A DNA stretch of 64,000 bases from Actinomycetota bacterium (GCA_021324675.1 JAJPIR010000358.1:1-64000), one strand, 5' to 3'; shown: positions 36,322-45,919, counted from the first letter of the stretch. Made by a program: numbers and translations. The notes: generated by a model not told the origin, from the sequence alone.

Positions 36322-37277
36322 CAGGCAACGCCTCCAACTATCGGGTCGGTGCCTGGAGAGCTCAAATCCCAGGCCACTGCTTCGAGAATTCGGTTGTGTA
36401 GCTGTGGGTTGGCGGCTGCGATACAGGACTGCTGGTTTTTCGGCCTAAGGTCAAACAGTCTGGTGCCGTGCAGCGAGTTCCCGTACCCGTCGGTGATTAC
36501 TACGCCCGCTCGCTCGGCGAGCAGCACGCTCGCCGCGATGTCGTATGGGAACAGATGCAGGATGCTGCCCCGGCCCGCGGCCAGGAACGCCGCCTCCGTC
36601 TCAGGGTGCTCTTGCAGTACCCGATTCCCGATATCGACATAGGCGTCGAGTTGCCCACTGATGATCCGCGAAATTGAGAATGACGCGCTGTTGAAGACAA
36701 ACACCCCTCCCGTGTTGGCCGACATGTCGACGAGGTGTGCGTACGCCGCGGTCATCAGACGCATGGGGTGACCGTTGAACTCGATGGACCAAAACATTTT
36801 CGCGAGATCGGAGTTGGAGCTCAGGTTGGGCAGTCCGCGCGGGTAGCCCTCGCCTATGAGCGTTGGTTCGTCGGCGCCGGTGTACATCCATGCGCCGCTT
36901 TTCAGTTCCAAAAGCAGCGCGTGGTCGACGTCGGCCAGAGTCGCATCGTCCGACATAGGCGCTGCGGCAATCGATACCGTTGCCAGTTCAAGGTCGGCGG
37001 ACGCGGGCCTTGTGCCGTCGATTGGATCCACTACGAGTACGTGCTGCGGATTCGGCCCCGTCGAACGCAGGCCGTGGTCCTCTGTGTAGACCGCGAAGGA
37101 CTCACCGATGTTCGCGCGAAGGTAGTCCCAGACGACACGCTCGGCGGCAGCGTCGATGTCGAACTGGGCATCGCCTCCGGGAGAGTCGTTGAGCACCCGC
37201 CGAGCTTTGTTCACCATTCGACCAGCGTCGAGTTCGGCCCGGATCGCATGAGCCAACCCCAGCATGAGGCGCTTCAT
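36321..37277 (-). CDS. Inositol-monophosphatase-like phosphatase
   Basis: A 318-aa member of the lithium-sensitive IMPase/FBPase superfamily. The metal ligands are visible: Glu66 (YTEDHG), Asp84 and Asp87 (DPIDGTRPA), and the C-terminal PYDIAASVLLAERAG with the last Asp. The family removes phosphate from inositol, sugars or nucleotides. Length is slightly longer than the usual 260-290 aa because of an insert around 150-200. It overlaps the aminotransferase by 4 nt (ATGA) and the dehydrogenase by 1 nt. Confidence 0.86.
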   Translation of the reverse strand: MKRLMLGLAHAIRAELDAGRMVNKARRVLNDSPGGDAQFDIDAAAERVVWDYLRANIGESFAVYTEDHGLRSTGPNPQHVLVVDPIDGTRPASADLELATVSIAAAPMSDDATLADVDHALLLELKSGAWMYTGADEPTLIGEGYPRGLPNLSSNSDLAKMFWSIEFNGHPMRLMTAAYAHLVDMSANTGGVFVFNSASFSISRIISGQLDAYVDIGNRVLQEHPETEAAFLAAGRGSILHLFPYDIAASVLLAERAGVVITDGYGNSLHGTRLFDLRPKNQQSCIAAANPQLHNRILEAVAWDLSSPGTDPIVGGVA

Positions 37278-38563
37278 GCGAGCTCCTCCTTCAATAGCCC
37301 TTCGAGCCGGTCACAGATCAGGTCTGCTTCCGTCAGGGTGAGAGTCAACGGCGGCCGGATCTTCAACACGTTCCCGTAGCCGTACCGAGAGGTGCGAATG
37401 ATCAGGCCGTGGTCCATGGCCTTCTTGGCCAAGTGGTTTGTTAGCGCCACGTCGGGCTCGCCATCACCCTTGTCCATTTCGAAGCCGATCATCAGGCCGA
37501 CGCCGCGCACGTCGCCGATCTGGCGGTAGCGAGCTTGCATGTCCCCCAGGCGCCCCAGGATGTGGTTGCCTGTGGCGCGAACGTTGGCGAGGAAGTCCGG
37601 CTTGCTGATGACGTCAAGAGTCGCGTTGGCCGCCGCAGCGGCGAGCAGGTTCGCGCCATAGGTGAAGGAGTGGTGATGGGCGGGAAGACCGGCCAACATG
37701 TCATTGGTGAGGATGCCAGCGATCTGGGCACCGGAACCGCCGAGACCCTTCGCGACCGTGATGACGTCCGGCTCGACACCGAAATGGTCGGCGGCGAACA
37801 TGTGGCCGGTCCGGCCGATGCCGGTCTGGATCTCGTCGAAGATTAGCACGATATCGTTGTTGTCGCAGAACTGTCGTAGCGCCTGGAAGTAACCTTCTGG
37901 CGGCACGATGTTGCCACCATTGCCAGAAATTGGTTCGACGACCACCGCAGCGACCTGCCCACTGCTGGCGTATTCCACGAAGTCGCCGATTCGCTGCACA
38001 CACAGCATGCCGCAGGTGCCTTTCACTTGCTTGTAAAAGCAGCGATGACAGTACGGATCAGGGACCTGCAAGCCGCCGGAATAAAGTAATGGGAACGGTT
38101 CTTTGCGGAATGCGTTGCCGGACAAGGAAGTCATCATCATCGTCTGGCCGAGATGGCTGCGGAACATCGAGATGACGTCCCGCTTACCGGTGGCCAGCTG
38201 CGCCATCTTGATCGCACCCTCGTTGGCCGTCGATCCACTGGATACCTTCAAGTGTACCTTCGTGAGATTCTTCGGCGACAGCTCCACCAGCTTAGTGACC
38301 AACTCGTTGATGGGCTTGGACTGAAAGCTGGAGGTGATGTGAATGAGCTGTGCCGCCTGCTCGGTGATGGCCTTGATGACTGCGGGGTGGCCGTAGCCGA
38401 GGCTGAGATTGAAGGTGGCCGAGGCGCAGTCAACGTAGGACCCGCCCTCCGAATCGTAGAGGTAGATACCCTCACCCCGCAGCATCATCTTGTCCGATAC
38501 CGAATAATAAATGTGCTCCTTGATTGACTGACGTAATACTTCGTTCGCCACGCCATTCATCAT
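37274..38563 (-). CDS. Class III PLP-dependent aminotransferase
   Basis: A 429-aa fold-type I aminotransferase of the omega/acetylornithine type. The PLP-phosphate region is VSSGSTANEGAIKMA; Asp243 (LIFDEIQTGIGRTG) pairs with the pyridine nitrogen and Lys272 (VAKGLGGSG) forms the Schiff base. Four Cys (172, 175, 184, 188: YCHRC...CGMLC) form the Cys cluster seen in some GABA-type aminotransferases. First gene of the operon. ATG 38563 is chosen; an extension to ATG 38653 is possible. The 5' third has lower third-position GC than its neighbours, hinting at transfer. It could aminate a keto-sugar or keto-cyclitol; a plain omega-amino acid is the alternative. Confidence 0.86.
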   Translation of the reverse strand: MMNGVANEVLRQSIKEHIYYSVSDKMMLRGEGIYLYDSEGGSYVDCASATFNLSLGYGHPAVIKAITEQAAQLIHITSSFQSKPINELVTKLVELSPKNLTKVHLKVSSGSTANEGAIKMAQLATGKRDVISMFRSHLGQTMMMTSLSGNAFRKEPFPLLYSGGLQVPDPYCHRCFYKQVKGTCGMLCVQRIGDFVEYASSGQVAAVVVEPISGNGGNIVPPEGYFQALRQFCDNNDIVLIFDEIQTGIGRTGHMFAADHFGVEPDVITVAKGLGGSGAQIAGILTNDMLAGLPAHHHSFTYGANLLAAAAANATLDVISKPDFLANVRATGNHILGRLGDMQARYRQIGDVRGVGLMIGFEMDKGDGEPDVALTNHLAKKAMDHGLIIRTSRYGYGNVLKIRPPLTLTLTEADLICDRLEGLLKEELA

Positions 38564-38946
38564 GCCCCCACATTTGGTGATTTCTTCTTTGCGGTCGTAC
38601 CAACGATCATTTTCCAAACCATAGGTAGCCTTAGCATTCAGGCGAAGCCGCATCGCCAAACCTGAAAGCCGGTCTCACGCAACGCCACTGGCCGGAAGCG
38701 GTGGACATGATCGTCACTCTTATGGTCGCCCACTCCCGGCGTCTCGGAATTGCGCTTACGGTCCCATCATCGCAGCCTTTGAGGCGATTCTCTTGTCTGT
38801 ATGTGCAGACTCCTTGTCCATATGCGCACATTAACGTCTACAGGGATGACGTACGCTTGACAAGGGTCTTCCATGCGGAAAATGCAAGGTCCACTGCGAT
38901 GCGTGGCGCCGTACCCGCGTGTTTAATCGACGGTCACATCTAGCGT

Positions 38947-39000
38947 ATCGATCGTACGCCTATTGGTGGATCGATCGTACGCCTATTGGTCGATCGATAC
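38947..39000 (+). repeat. 23-bp tandem repeat across the AraC stop codon
   Basis: Two copies of a 23-bp unit (38947-38969 and 38970-38992) differ at one base, followed by 8 bp of a third. Each copy contains ATCGATCGTACG, itself self-complementary in part. The AraC-type gene's TAG lies inside copy 2, so the repeat may have arisen by duplication at its 3' end or serve as a regulator site for the operon. Confidence 0.7.
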
Positions 39001-39933
39001 GGTAAACTCGTTGTGCCGACAATCCCGAGGACTCAGGCCATAGGCGGTCTTGAAAACACGGCTGAAATGCGCCGAATCCGCGAACCCCCAGCGGTCAGCA
39101 ATAACGGTTATTGGCACGCCGCGCTGATCCGGATTGACCAGATCGCGGCGAGCATGTTCCAGTCGACGTTCCCGGATCCAGCTCGAGACAGTCAGCGCCT
39201 GATCCTCGAACAATCTTTGAAGGTAACGAACGGAGATATGATGCGCAGCGGCCACCGTGGTTGGAGACAGCCCCGGATCGGTCAAATTTTCTTCAATGTA
39301 CGCTTTTATTCTCAGTATAAGTGACCGCTGCGCAGCGCCCTCAATACCGGGCTCGGTCCCACGCAGATCAGCAAAAAACGTCGACAGCAAATCAAGCGTA
39401 TGACCGGCCAGCCTGGCCGCCGTCGCGGACTGGACGTCCCCCGACTGTTTAGCCAGCTGGCGAAGGAAGGACGTTAACAGGGCGCCAACCCCACGACCCG
39501 TCGGTAACACGGTCGCCGCACCCTTGACGAGAGCCTCGAGGTCGGAACCAACGGCCTGGCGCGGAAAAACGAATGCCAAAAAATTAACCGGCTCGCGACA
39601 CACCAACGTGCAGGGACGTTCGGGATCAAAAATGGCCAATTCCCCCGGACGGCGAAGTATCTCCTGGCCGTCCTGGGCGATCAGATGAGGTCCACTCAAC
39701 TGCAGAGAACAAAAAATCTGACCTGGACTACACTCGCGCGTCGGCGAGCGGTGCACCACATACGGGGTTGCCCCGGCCTCTAGGACTTCAATCGATCCCA
39801 TCCGCCTTACCTGCATCCAAGCATGAAAAGACTGGCCAGGAGCGGGTGATGGTTCCATTGGCCGGACATACTCACCGACCAGCTCATGCCACGTCTCAAC
39901 ATGGTAGTCGTCGACCTCGGTTGCGGTCCTCAT
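38983..39933 (-). CDS. AraC-family transcriptional regulator
   Basis: A 316-aa regulator starting MRTATEVDDYHVE, with GAGGAT upstream of 39933; the 55-residue in-frame extension is rejected. Residues about 40-180 form an N-terminal cupin-like sensor domain of the AraC-binding-domain-like group (FCSLQLSGPHLIAQDGQ, PGELAIFDPERPCTL). The C-terminal 100 residues are the double HTH (LSPTTVAAAHHISVRYLQRLFEDQ; GVPITVIADRWGFADSAHFSRVFKTAYGLSPRD). It lies beside the enzyme operon in the same orientation, about 320 bp upstream of it, and may be its activator. Confidence 0.88.
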   Translation of the reverse strand: MRTATEVDDYHVETWHELVGEYVRPMEPSPAPGQSFHAWMQVRRMGSIEVLEAGATPYVVHRSPTRECSPGQIFCSLQLSGPHLIAQDGQEILRRPGELAIFDPERPCTLVCREPVNFLAFVFPRQAVGSDLEALVKGAATVLPTGRGVGALLTSFLRQLAKQSGDVQSATAARLAGHTLDLLSTFFADLRGTEPGIEGAAQRSLILRIKAYIEENLTDPGLSPTTVAAAHHISVRYLQRLFEDQALTVSSWIRERRLEHARRDLVNPDQRGVPITVIADRWGFADSAHFSRVFKTAYGLSPRDCRHNEFTVSIDQ

Positions 39934-40110
39934 CTTTGTATCCTCGGCGCTTGGGCGCCGCCACCCTCGACGGCGTGCACTCTCTGCCAGATGGCGGTTA
40001 CCGCGCTGATTCCGGCGCACGGTCCCTCTAGGCTGAAACTCACCCCATCGGTGCGGCAGCGAAGGTTTATCTGATGACCGAGCATCCGAACCCGTCATCT
40101 CGTTCCTCCA

Positions 40111-40470
40111 TCACAGTGCGGCTTTGATGGCGCTTGACTCGACGGCCCCTGAGACGTCAGGCAGCTGGTACAGCAGCTTGTTCTGCTTGCTGACGGTGTA
40201 AGGAGCCGTGCAGCGGTCTGCTGATACCCAGGCTGGGTGACCAATCACCGGGTTGGCCTGCCAAAGGATCCGTCGTGGCCCGATCGTTGAGTGGTTCCAC
40301 CGCAGGGTCCCCAGCGGTGACGACGCGGCACCCGCGACGGTGACCTGGCCCCTGGACAGCGGCTTCCGGCCGAGACCACGCTGGTCGAACGGTTTCGGAT
40401 AAGCCTGCCCACATCCGCAAGCACACGGCGAAGGACTAAGCGGATCGCCGCACGGTCGGCACCTACGTCA
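40111..40470 (-). pseudogene. 3' fragment of an unknown gene with a Cys-rich motif
   Basis: After an in-frame TGA near 40470 the minus strand stays open for about 118 codons to TGA at 40111, with no usable start. It reads coherently: CRPCGDPLSPSPCACGCGQ, then LGRKPLSRGQVTVAGAAS, WQANPVIGHPAWVSADRCTA and YTVSKQNKLLYQLPDVSG. The Cys cluster could be a zinc site. No family recognised; 5' end lost. Confidence 0.45.
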
Positions 40471-41949
40471 AAGAACAACGCCGACGCCGTCCCCGAGGCC
40501 GTTGCGGCACCACACGCGGGCTGAAATCGCTGCTTTGCCACAACTTCCCGCGCAGTTGTGGTAACCATCTCCAATGGCGCAACAGTCCGCGCCTGTGGGT
40601 GTCGATATCGCGGCTTACTAGCAGGCGCTGAGTGGAGGCAGTGGATAGCTCCTCCGTTGGATCGGATGGTGGAGCGGCACGAATTGGGTGGTCGGCTGCT
40701 GGCGGCTTTGTGTTGCTCCAGGCAGATGAACGCGCCATCAGATGATTGTTGTTCGGCGCGTCACATGGCCGCGAGGAAGCATTTTTGGCAAACACGGTGT
40801 ACACCCTTTCAGACGGTGACTATCCCGTTGCTATCCTGAGCCGGAGCCGACCGAACCCTTTCTATGTGGTAGGTCGATGAGTGTAGTAGGTGGATGGGTC
40901 GCTGTCGGAGCCAGTTCACTCACTCCTAGAAACACCTCTATCGTCAGCGGTCAAGGCGGTGGCGTCCACGACTTGCCTGTTTTCCAAGCCGATCCAAAAA
41001 GGTCAACCCGTGGACTTCAACGCCCTCAACCAGCGACATTGGAAATCTCAAGGCCACACGCCCGGCACCACCGGCCGCCATGAGTGAAGGTGTCGTCCAC
41101 GACGTACCTTGCGGTACTTACTCTGACTACTCAAACATTCCGTAGGGACTGTAGTAATCCTTACGGCCATAGCGCTAAGTCGCTTGAGCAAGCCTCTTAA
41201 TCTGTCGTCAACGCCGACAAGTGCGGCGATCATCATACGAGCCCTTCTCTGATCAATCAAGCGATCTAGGGCAGCGTCGCCACAGAGCGGACCGCCCCTC
41301 CGGACGCGTCCTCAAGATACCTTACAGACAAGCCAGTCAGCGTCAAGTGAAATTATCAGAGACTGCCCACGGCGCGCCTCGAATGATCTTTGGGTGTTCG
41401 TGATCTACTATGCAATAGTAAATCGATCTACACTAAAGATCGATGGTGAAAACGCCCCCCAGGTCGTTCTCAAATGCAAAGGTCACGACCATCAGCGTTG
41501 GACGTTTACTGCGTATTCGTTCGTTATTTGGATATCGTTTGTCGGCCGCTACTCAATAGGAGCGATCTCTCCGGCGGCAATGCGCTTCATTTCTGCCTGC
41601 AACTTCACTCCCCTATGAGCTTCGGTATCCAGAGATGCGCACGGACCTGGCGCAGAGAAGCTGGGCGACGATCACGAGCAGCCGGGCGTGCCGGCGGTGC
41701 GGTAGGAAGGTGGCTAGTACCGCGTGGCCGACGCCCAAGCCGGTCGACGATAGTGCCGGGGTCGGGGCCGATGCCCTGGCGGTGATGAGTTGATCGCGGG
41801 CGACCCTACAAGGCGGTGGTGAAGCTGGCCCGATGAGGGTCGAGGCCGGGGTCTCGATCACTTTAACAACGAGTGCGGGAGGAGGCTGTCCCCAGCCGCA
41901 AAGAGCGCGGAATCCGTGGTCGGCGGGTGTGGCGGTGTGCGGAGTACAT

Positions 41950-42110
41950 CCGCGCACGGAAAGCGGTCACCGACACCTGAGCTCGATTGAGCTGGTCAGT
42001 GATCTTGCGGACGCTTACCCCGGCCGCGTCGAGCAGCGTCGCTGCCGTCCTACGGGAGACGTTAGGTAGGAGCGATGACGCGCGGGCCGGCAAGAGCTCG
42101 TCTGCAGCCT
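41950..42110 (-). pseudogene. Tyrosine recombinase (integrase) C-terminal remnant
   Basis: The minus strand reads VSRRTAATLLDAAGVSVRK then ITDQLNRAQVSVT, close to the conserved tyrosine-recombinase helix (HxxR/K TxATLLDxAGLSARxIADQLGHAxVSMT). The catalytic Tyr segment is lost to decay downstream. It indicates a former prophage or integrative element; no attachment site or tRNA gene is evident nearby. Confidence 0.55.
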
Positions 42111-42505
42111 TGACGGTGCGTGTCACCAGTACCGCACACTGCGCCGACTGCGCTTCAATGCTGGCAACCAGCAATGAGCAGACCATTGCACCACAGACAC
42201 GCTGCCCGCCATTGAGCTTGCCGCCCGAGGGCTAACCAATTCTCCGACCAGCGGCACTTGGTTCAGGTATCACACCAGAACTGTTCTGCACGCTGGTGCC
42301 GTTGTTCATTGCTGACTCAGCCGGCTAAGGCTGCACATGTAATATTCCATTGAGCGCATTAATGAAGTCCTACCTCATTAATGGTCTGATGATAGTGACC
42401 GGCTGGTCATGTCGCTCACCGCCGCCGAACAGTTGCAGCAGTATCCTTGCTGCCCAGGAGTACCAGTTGGGCATAGGCGCTTTGCGCGAACAATGGAGGT
42501 TGATC

Positions 42506-43168
42506 GTGAGACTAATGAATGAACTTATCGCGCGTTTTTGCGACGTGGACACGACGGCGATTTGCGATGCCGACAAGACTACCAGAGTCATGGATTCTGC
42601 GATTCGGTGTCGATCCGCCACAGTCCGCATCTTAGGTCCGGCATTCACTGTTCGTTGCAGAAACGACTTCCTAGCGGTGCTGAGAGCGGTTGAGTTGGCT
42701 TCTCCAGGGGATGTGATCGTGGTTGATGGCGGGGCGGCGCAGATTGCTTTGGCCGGTGAGTTGTTTGCCCGAGGCGCCCTGGTGCGAGATCTTGGCGGTA
42801 TCATTGTTGACGCAGGCTACCGAGACATGACCTACGTGACGAGGTGTGAACTACCTATCTACAGCCGATTCGTCACACCACTTGCGGGCACGGCGTCCGA
42901 GCTTGGTGAGCTACAGATATCAGTGACTTGCGGTGGAGTCTTGGTCAACCCTGGCGACGTGATCCTGGCCGACAATGAGGGTGTTGTCGTGGTAGACGCC
43001 GAGAGGGTTCGAACCGTACTTGAGCTGGCAGCCAAGATCAAGGCGGCAGAGGGGAAGCTCATTGAGCGGTTGAATGACGGTTTTACGTTGAGCGACAGAT
43101 TAAACCTTCAGGAGCATGTCGACACTCTTGAGCGCGGCGAGTCCTCGACGCTACGATTTATCCCCTAA
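42506..43168 (+). CDS. RraA-like family protein
   Basis: A 220-aa protein of the RraA/HMG-aldolase fold. Conserved blocks are TTAICDADKTTRVMD, the GPAFTV strand, PGDVIVVDGGAAQIALAGELFA, and the active-site-like LGGIIVDAGYRDMTYV (Asp/Arg metal-pyruvate site in the aldolase and decarboxylase branch), then NPGDVILADNEGVVVV. GTG at 42506 with GGAGG about 7 nt upstream is preferred over far-upstream starts. It may be an oxaloacetate decarboxylase or HMG aldolase, or an RNase-E inhibitor-like protein; the sequence fits the enzyme branch better. AT-rich relative to neighbours and isolated in a decayed region, so probably acquired. Confidence 0.8.
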   Translation: MRLMNELIARFCDVDTTAICDADKTTRVMDSAIRCRSATVRILGPAFTVRCRNDFLAVLRAVELASPGDVIVVDGGAAQIALAGELFARGALVRDLGGIIVDAGYRDMTYVTRCELPIYSRFVTPLAGTASELGELQISVTCGGVLVNPGDVILADNEGVVVVDAERVRTVLELAAKIKAAEGKLIERLNDGFTLSDRLNLQEHVDTLERGESSTLRFIP

Positions 43169-43519
43169 TACTCGACAACAGGATCCGCCGGAGTGTGCCA
43201 TCTTAGCCTCCTTGCTAAAATAGCCGCCTATGCAACAGATTCGCTCGGTGGCATTTGTCGTCCCGACCGACGGCCGGCAATCGACCTATTCAGTAGTCAC
43301 CGCCACCTGCCCAAAAGAGTTGGCGCACCCAGCAGCTTAGAGCACAGGTCTTGGCAGCAGCACACAGCAAGCATGAATACCCCACCAATCAGCCGATCCG
43401 GCGGCTGTCCCCGCACAGCACCGTCACACCGTGCTCAACCGCTTCTTAGGCAATCAGGAGACTGTCTTCAGTTGATCATTTGAGTGGCAAACGGTCATTG
43501 ACCGGCCGCAGGCGGTGTA
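43169..43519. other. 351-bp stretch without a supported gene
   Basis: Between the convergent RraA-like and DUF6209-like genes. I see no gene, hairpin or repeat. Confidence 0.4.
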
Positions 43520-43861
43520 TTACTCGGAGCCGACTTCTAGCCAGTAGTTCTGCCCGTAACGGCTGTCCCAGGCAGTGCATCCTGTTTGGTCTGTGTTACT
43601 GAACCATATCTCGATCTCTTCGGCATCATTCGGTACTGCAACTTCCCACGGCTGCGACACGGGCGCCACGCGTCCGGATCGCTCCTGGCCGCCGGGATGA
43701 AAACGAAGGTAGGCGACGATACTCCAAGAAGGCTGGCCATAGCGATACGACCGGCAGTGCGGCAACCGCTGGGGATCGTATTCAATGTGCAACAGTTCGC
43801 CAGCTCGAATATTACCGTCTTGTTGTTGTGACCAATCCGACAAGAAACGAACAGTCACCAC
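43520..43861 (-). CDS. DUF6209-like protein
   Basis: A 113-aa beta-rich protein. The strands HIEYDPQRLPHCR, WSIVAYLRFHPGGQ, the VPNDAEEIEIWFSN block and the terminal GCTAWDSRYGQNYWLEV are, from memory, typical of DUF6209 proteins. GTG at 43861 follows a GGGGGAGGG ribosome site. No signal peptide. Function unknown. Confidence 0.65.
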   Translation of the reverse strand: MVTVRFLSDWSQQQDGNIRAGELLHIEYDPQRLPHCRSYRYGQPSWSIVAYLRFHPGGQERSGRVAPVSQPWEVAVPNDAEEIEIWFSNTDQTGCTAWDSRYGQNYWLEVGSE

Positions 43862-44540
43862 CGTTAGCCCTCCCCCAATACTGACTTCTTAGGTTTCCCC
43901 GTTGGCTTTTGCGGTGACGCATGCCACCGTCGGGATGTCCAGCCCTGACAGCATCTCAGATCTGGCCAGCCTTCCTCCACGACCCTGCCCCAGTCGTGTC
44001 GGTGTCCAGTCTGTACGCTCTGGAGCGAATGTGTTCAGCCCTAGGGCGGAGAGCTGGGTAGGGGTCAGGGGTCCACAGAGCTGTCCGCGCATGCGGTAGC
44101 GCATCAGTGCGCTCGGAACGGCAAAGGTTGAACAGCGAATTAGTCGGAGTTACCGCGGAGCTGGGTACCCGCAAAAGGCTTAGTTGCACCGAAAGCAATA
44201 ACACCGGCTCCGACATACCTACCGGAGCTGCCGCCACCTTCAAAATAACTGTTTGGGAAACAGGAATTGTTTTCTGTGGGATGCCATGACCCGACGGCCA
44301 CGGAGAGAACCACCGGGGTCGTCGGATTAGCCCGCTTCACTGGCACCGGGCGGGTCTTAATCGGTGCGGCGATTCTATGCGCCGCATTTTGTGTCTCTAT
44401 GTCCATCAGTGGTGGGGTTTTGAGGGCCACCATGGTTGCTGGTTAGCCCTGTGACGGGTACTTTTGGCCATCGTTAGCGTCAGGCCGGTGGTTCGGTTTT
44501 GTTGGTCTGCGGTTGCGAGGTTTAGGGCTAGTCTGGCAGA
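43862..44540. other. 679-bp stretch of doubtful frames
   Basis: A minus-strand frame (44140-44433) reads smoothly (SYFEGGGSSGRYVGAGVIAFG) but has no good start or family. Everything else is short. I do not call a gene. Confidence 0.35.
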
Positions 44541-44740
44541 TCATTTCTCTTCGATCCGGCCGAACCGCCAGACGGCCAGCGCGATGAGCCAGGCGACGAC
44601 GAACAGCACGACGATGCCAAAGCCGAGGCAGGTTAAACGCGGCCGCTCCACCGGGCCAGCACCAGCAGACCAACTTCGGTGGCGGTGTCGAAATGCAGCC
44701 CGAACAACACGCCGATCGGATAGATCTGCCAGGGCTTGTT
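44541..44740 (-). pseudogene. nicT: nicT-like nickel/cobalt transporter, C-terminal remnant
   Basis: The minus strand reads NKPWQIYPIGVLFGLHFDTA in one frame and, after a frameshift, FGIVVLFVVAWLIALAVWRF then GRIEEK and a stop. These match the NiCoT permease signature region (GLGFDTATE, here GLHFDTATE) and its C-terminal helix. Everything upstream is lost or scrambled. An internal stop follows the first piece, so this is not functional. Confidence 0.7.
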
Positions 44741-44941
44741 GCAAATAAGTATCGCCATGTTGCTCAACAACACGACCAGTACCTGGATGCCCTCGCTAAC
44801 CACATTTGCATGAGCCGAAACAGCGCATCCGCGCCACGCGGATACGGCGAGGCCCGTCTGCGCAGTGGTAATAGGATCCCCGTTCGAGCGCTCGACTCGG
44901 CAACGAACGCATGGTCAAGGACGACAAGAAAGCTAGTCAGG

Positions 44942-45283
44942 TCATCGACGGTGCGGATATCCACCGCCAGACTCATCACGTCGCCGTGATTGATCGACAG
45001 TCGATCGCGGGGTTGGCCGCATAGCGAACCGATCTTTCGGCACATTCTCAGCAACCTCGATCAGTGCCGGTAGCGCCTTTACCACCAGCCCAGAAGTTTG
45101 GTTGATTCGGCCGAGTCCAGACAAAACGACCTCAGCGTGCTCGACAATCTTCTTCGTGTTATCCAAGCAATCATCGAGATTGTCGGCAATATTGCCGAGC
45201 AGAATCGCGATCGCAAAGAGAAAACACCCCACGATTATCAGAAACAGCGCGATGAGGACCACGGTCACGGTGATAAGAATCAT
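44942..45283 (-). CDS. Small single-pass membrane protein, possibly chimaeric C-terminus
   Basis: A 113-aa frame. An N-terminal hydrophobic helix (MILITVTVVLIALFLIIVG and on) is followed by a helical, acidic LGNIADNLDDCLDNTKKIVE segment. From about residue 85 (FAMRPTPRSTVD) the sequence turns Arg/Ser-rich, probably because the original end was replaced when the neighbouring remnants were joined. ATG 45283 has GGAAAG about 9 nt upstream. It follows a frameshifted gene in the same orientation. Confidence 0.5.
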   Translation of the reverse strand: MILITVTVVLIALFLIIVGCFLFAIAILLGNIADNLDDCLDNTKKIVEHAEVVLSGLGRINQTSGLVVKALPALIEVAENVPKDRFAMRPTPRSTVDQSRRRDESGGGYPHRR

Positions 45284-45348
45284 CTTCAATTTCTTTCCGA
45301 GGGTTCTGGCGATTCATCACCACATCACCGCCGGGCGCGCCGGCGCAC

Positions 45349-45662
45349 TCAGGTCGGCGATGACAGCTGCTTGCGGGTTGCCACGTCGAGCAGGGTGACC
45401 AGCTCATAGCCGTAGGCGTCGGGATTGAAGTCGGGGAAGACCAGGATCTGCGGCGCAGTCGAGTCGATAGCCGGTGGCAGTACCCGCGCCATGCCGCGAA
45501 AGCGAACTCGCCGAATTCACCGCTTCGTTGACTGGCTTCAAGCAACTCACCCAGCGGCGCGAACAGCGGCTCGTCGGCCACCGCGTAGGCCGCCTGCTGG
45601 ACCTCACGGAACTTCGCTAGATAGGCGAGATCGGTCAGGCCCTTGCCAGCCACTGCGCCCAC
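45349..45662 (-). pseudogene. Frameshifted unknown gene
   Basis: It starts MGAVAGKGLTDLAYLAKFRE and reads to about 45495 (GEFGEFAFAAW), then the coherent frame changes by one base to ARVLPPAIDSTAPQILVFPD and ends LLDVATRKQLSSPT at TGA 45349. A single-base indel restores a protein of about 104 aa. The promoter side has the paired CTAC/GTAG operators. Family unknown. Confidence 0.55.
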
Positions 45663-45675
45663 CTCCCGGAGCGAT

Positions 45676-45714
45676 GTTCCTACCTTAGGGTAGGAACTTT
45701 CTACTGTATGGTAG
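45676..45714. promoter_or_regulatory. Two CTAC-N6-GTAG operators
   Basis: Site 1 lies at 45680-45693 inside a perfect 9-bp dyad (45676-45684 with 45689-45697). Site 2 is at 45701-45714. The two CTAC...GTAG dyads start exactly 21 bp apart, two helical turns, just upstream of the minus-strand unit at 45662. Such spacing suggests cooperative binding of a dimeric repressor (TetR, PadR or MarR type). The regulator gene is not in view. Confidence 0.7.
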
Positions 45715-45919
45715 TTTTGTCAAGCGGAGAAGCCCACCGTGGTCCCGCTGGGCTTAAGGCGTCCGGGCCCGGGCCGGCGTGCTCGGGCGGCCCTTCTGGG
45801 TGCCGAACGTCGGCGTCCGCTGATCGTGGATGCGACGTGGTGGTCTATGGCGATCGGGTTATATGGGCACCTCAGAACGAGCTTGTCGATGACTGGATCC
45901 CTATTCGGCACCCACAGGG

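Larger units (their letters stand above)
39934..42505. other. 2.6-kb decayed region between the AraC and RraA genes
   Basis: No intact gene is supported. It contains the two remnants listed separately (40111-40470 and 41950-42110). Base composition varies strongly along the stretch, with an AT-rich part at about 41090-41620. None of the frames above 60 aa has a recognisable domain. Confidence 0.5.

Noticed and set aside
38947-39000. CRISPR-like array
   Set aside because: The units are contiguous with no spacers and only two and a third copies.
44764-45054. 96-aa minus-strand frame with MSLAVDIRTVDDLTSFLVV
   Set aside because: It overlaps the membrane-protein frame and the nicT-like remnant, has no family or ribosome site, and is most likely junction sequence between remnants.
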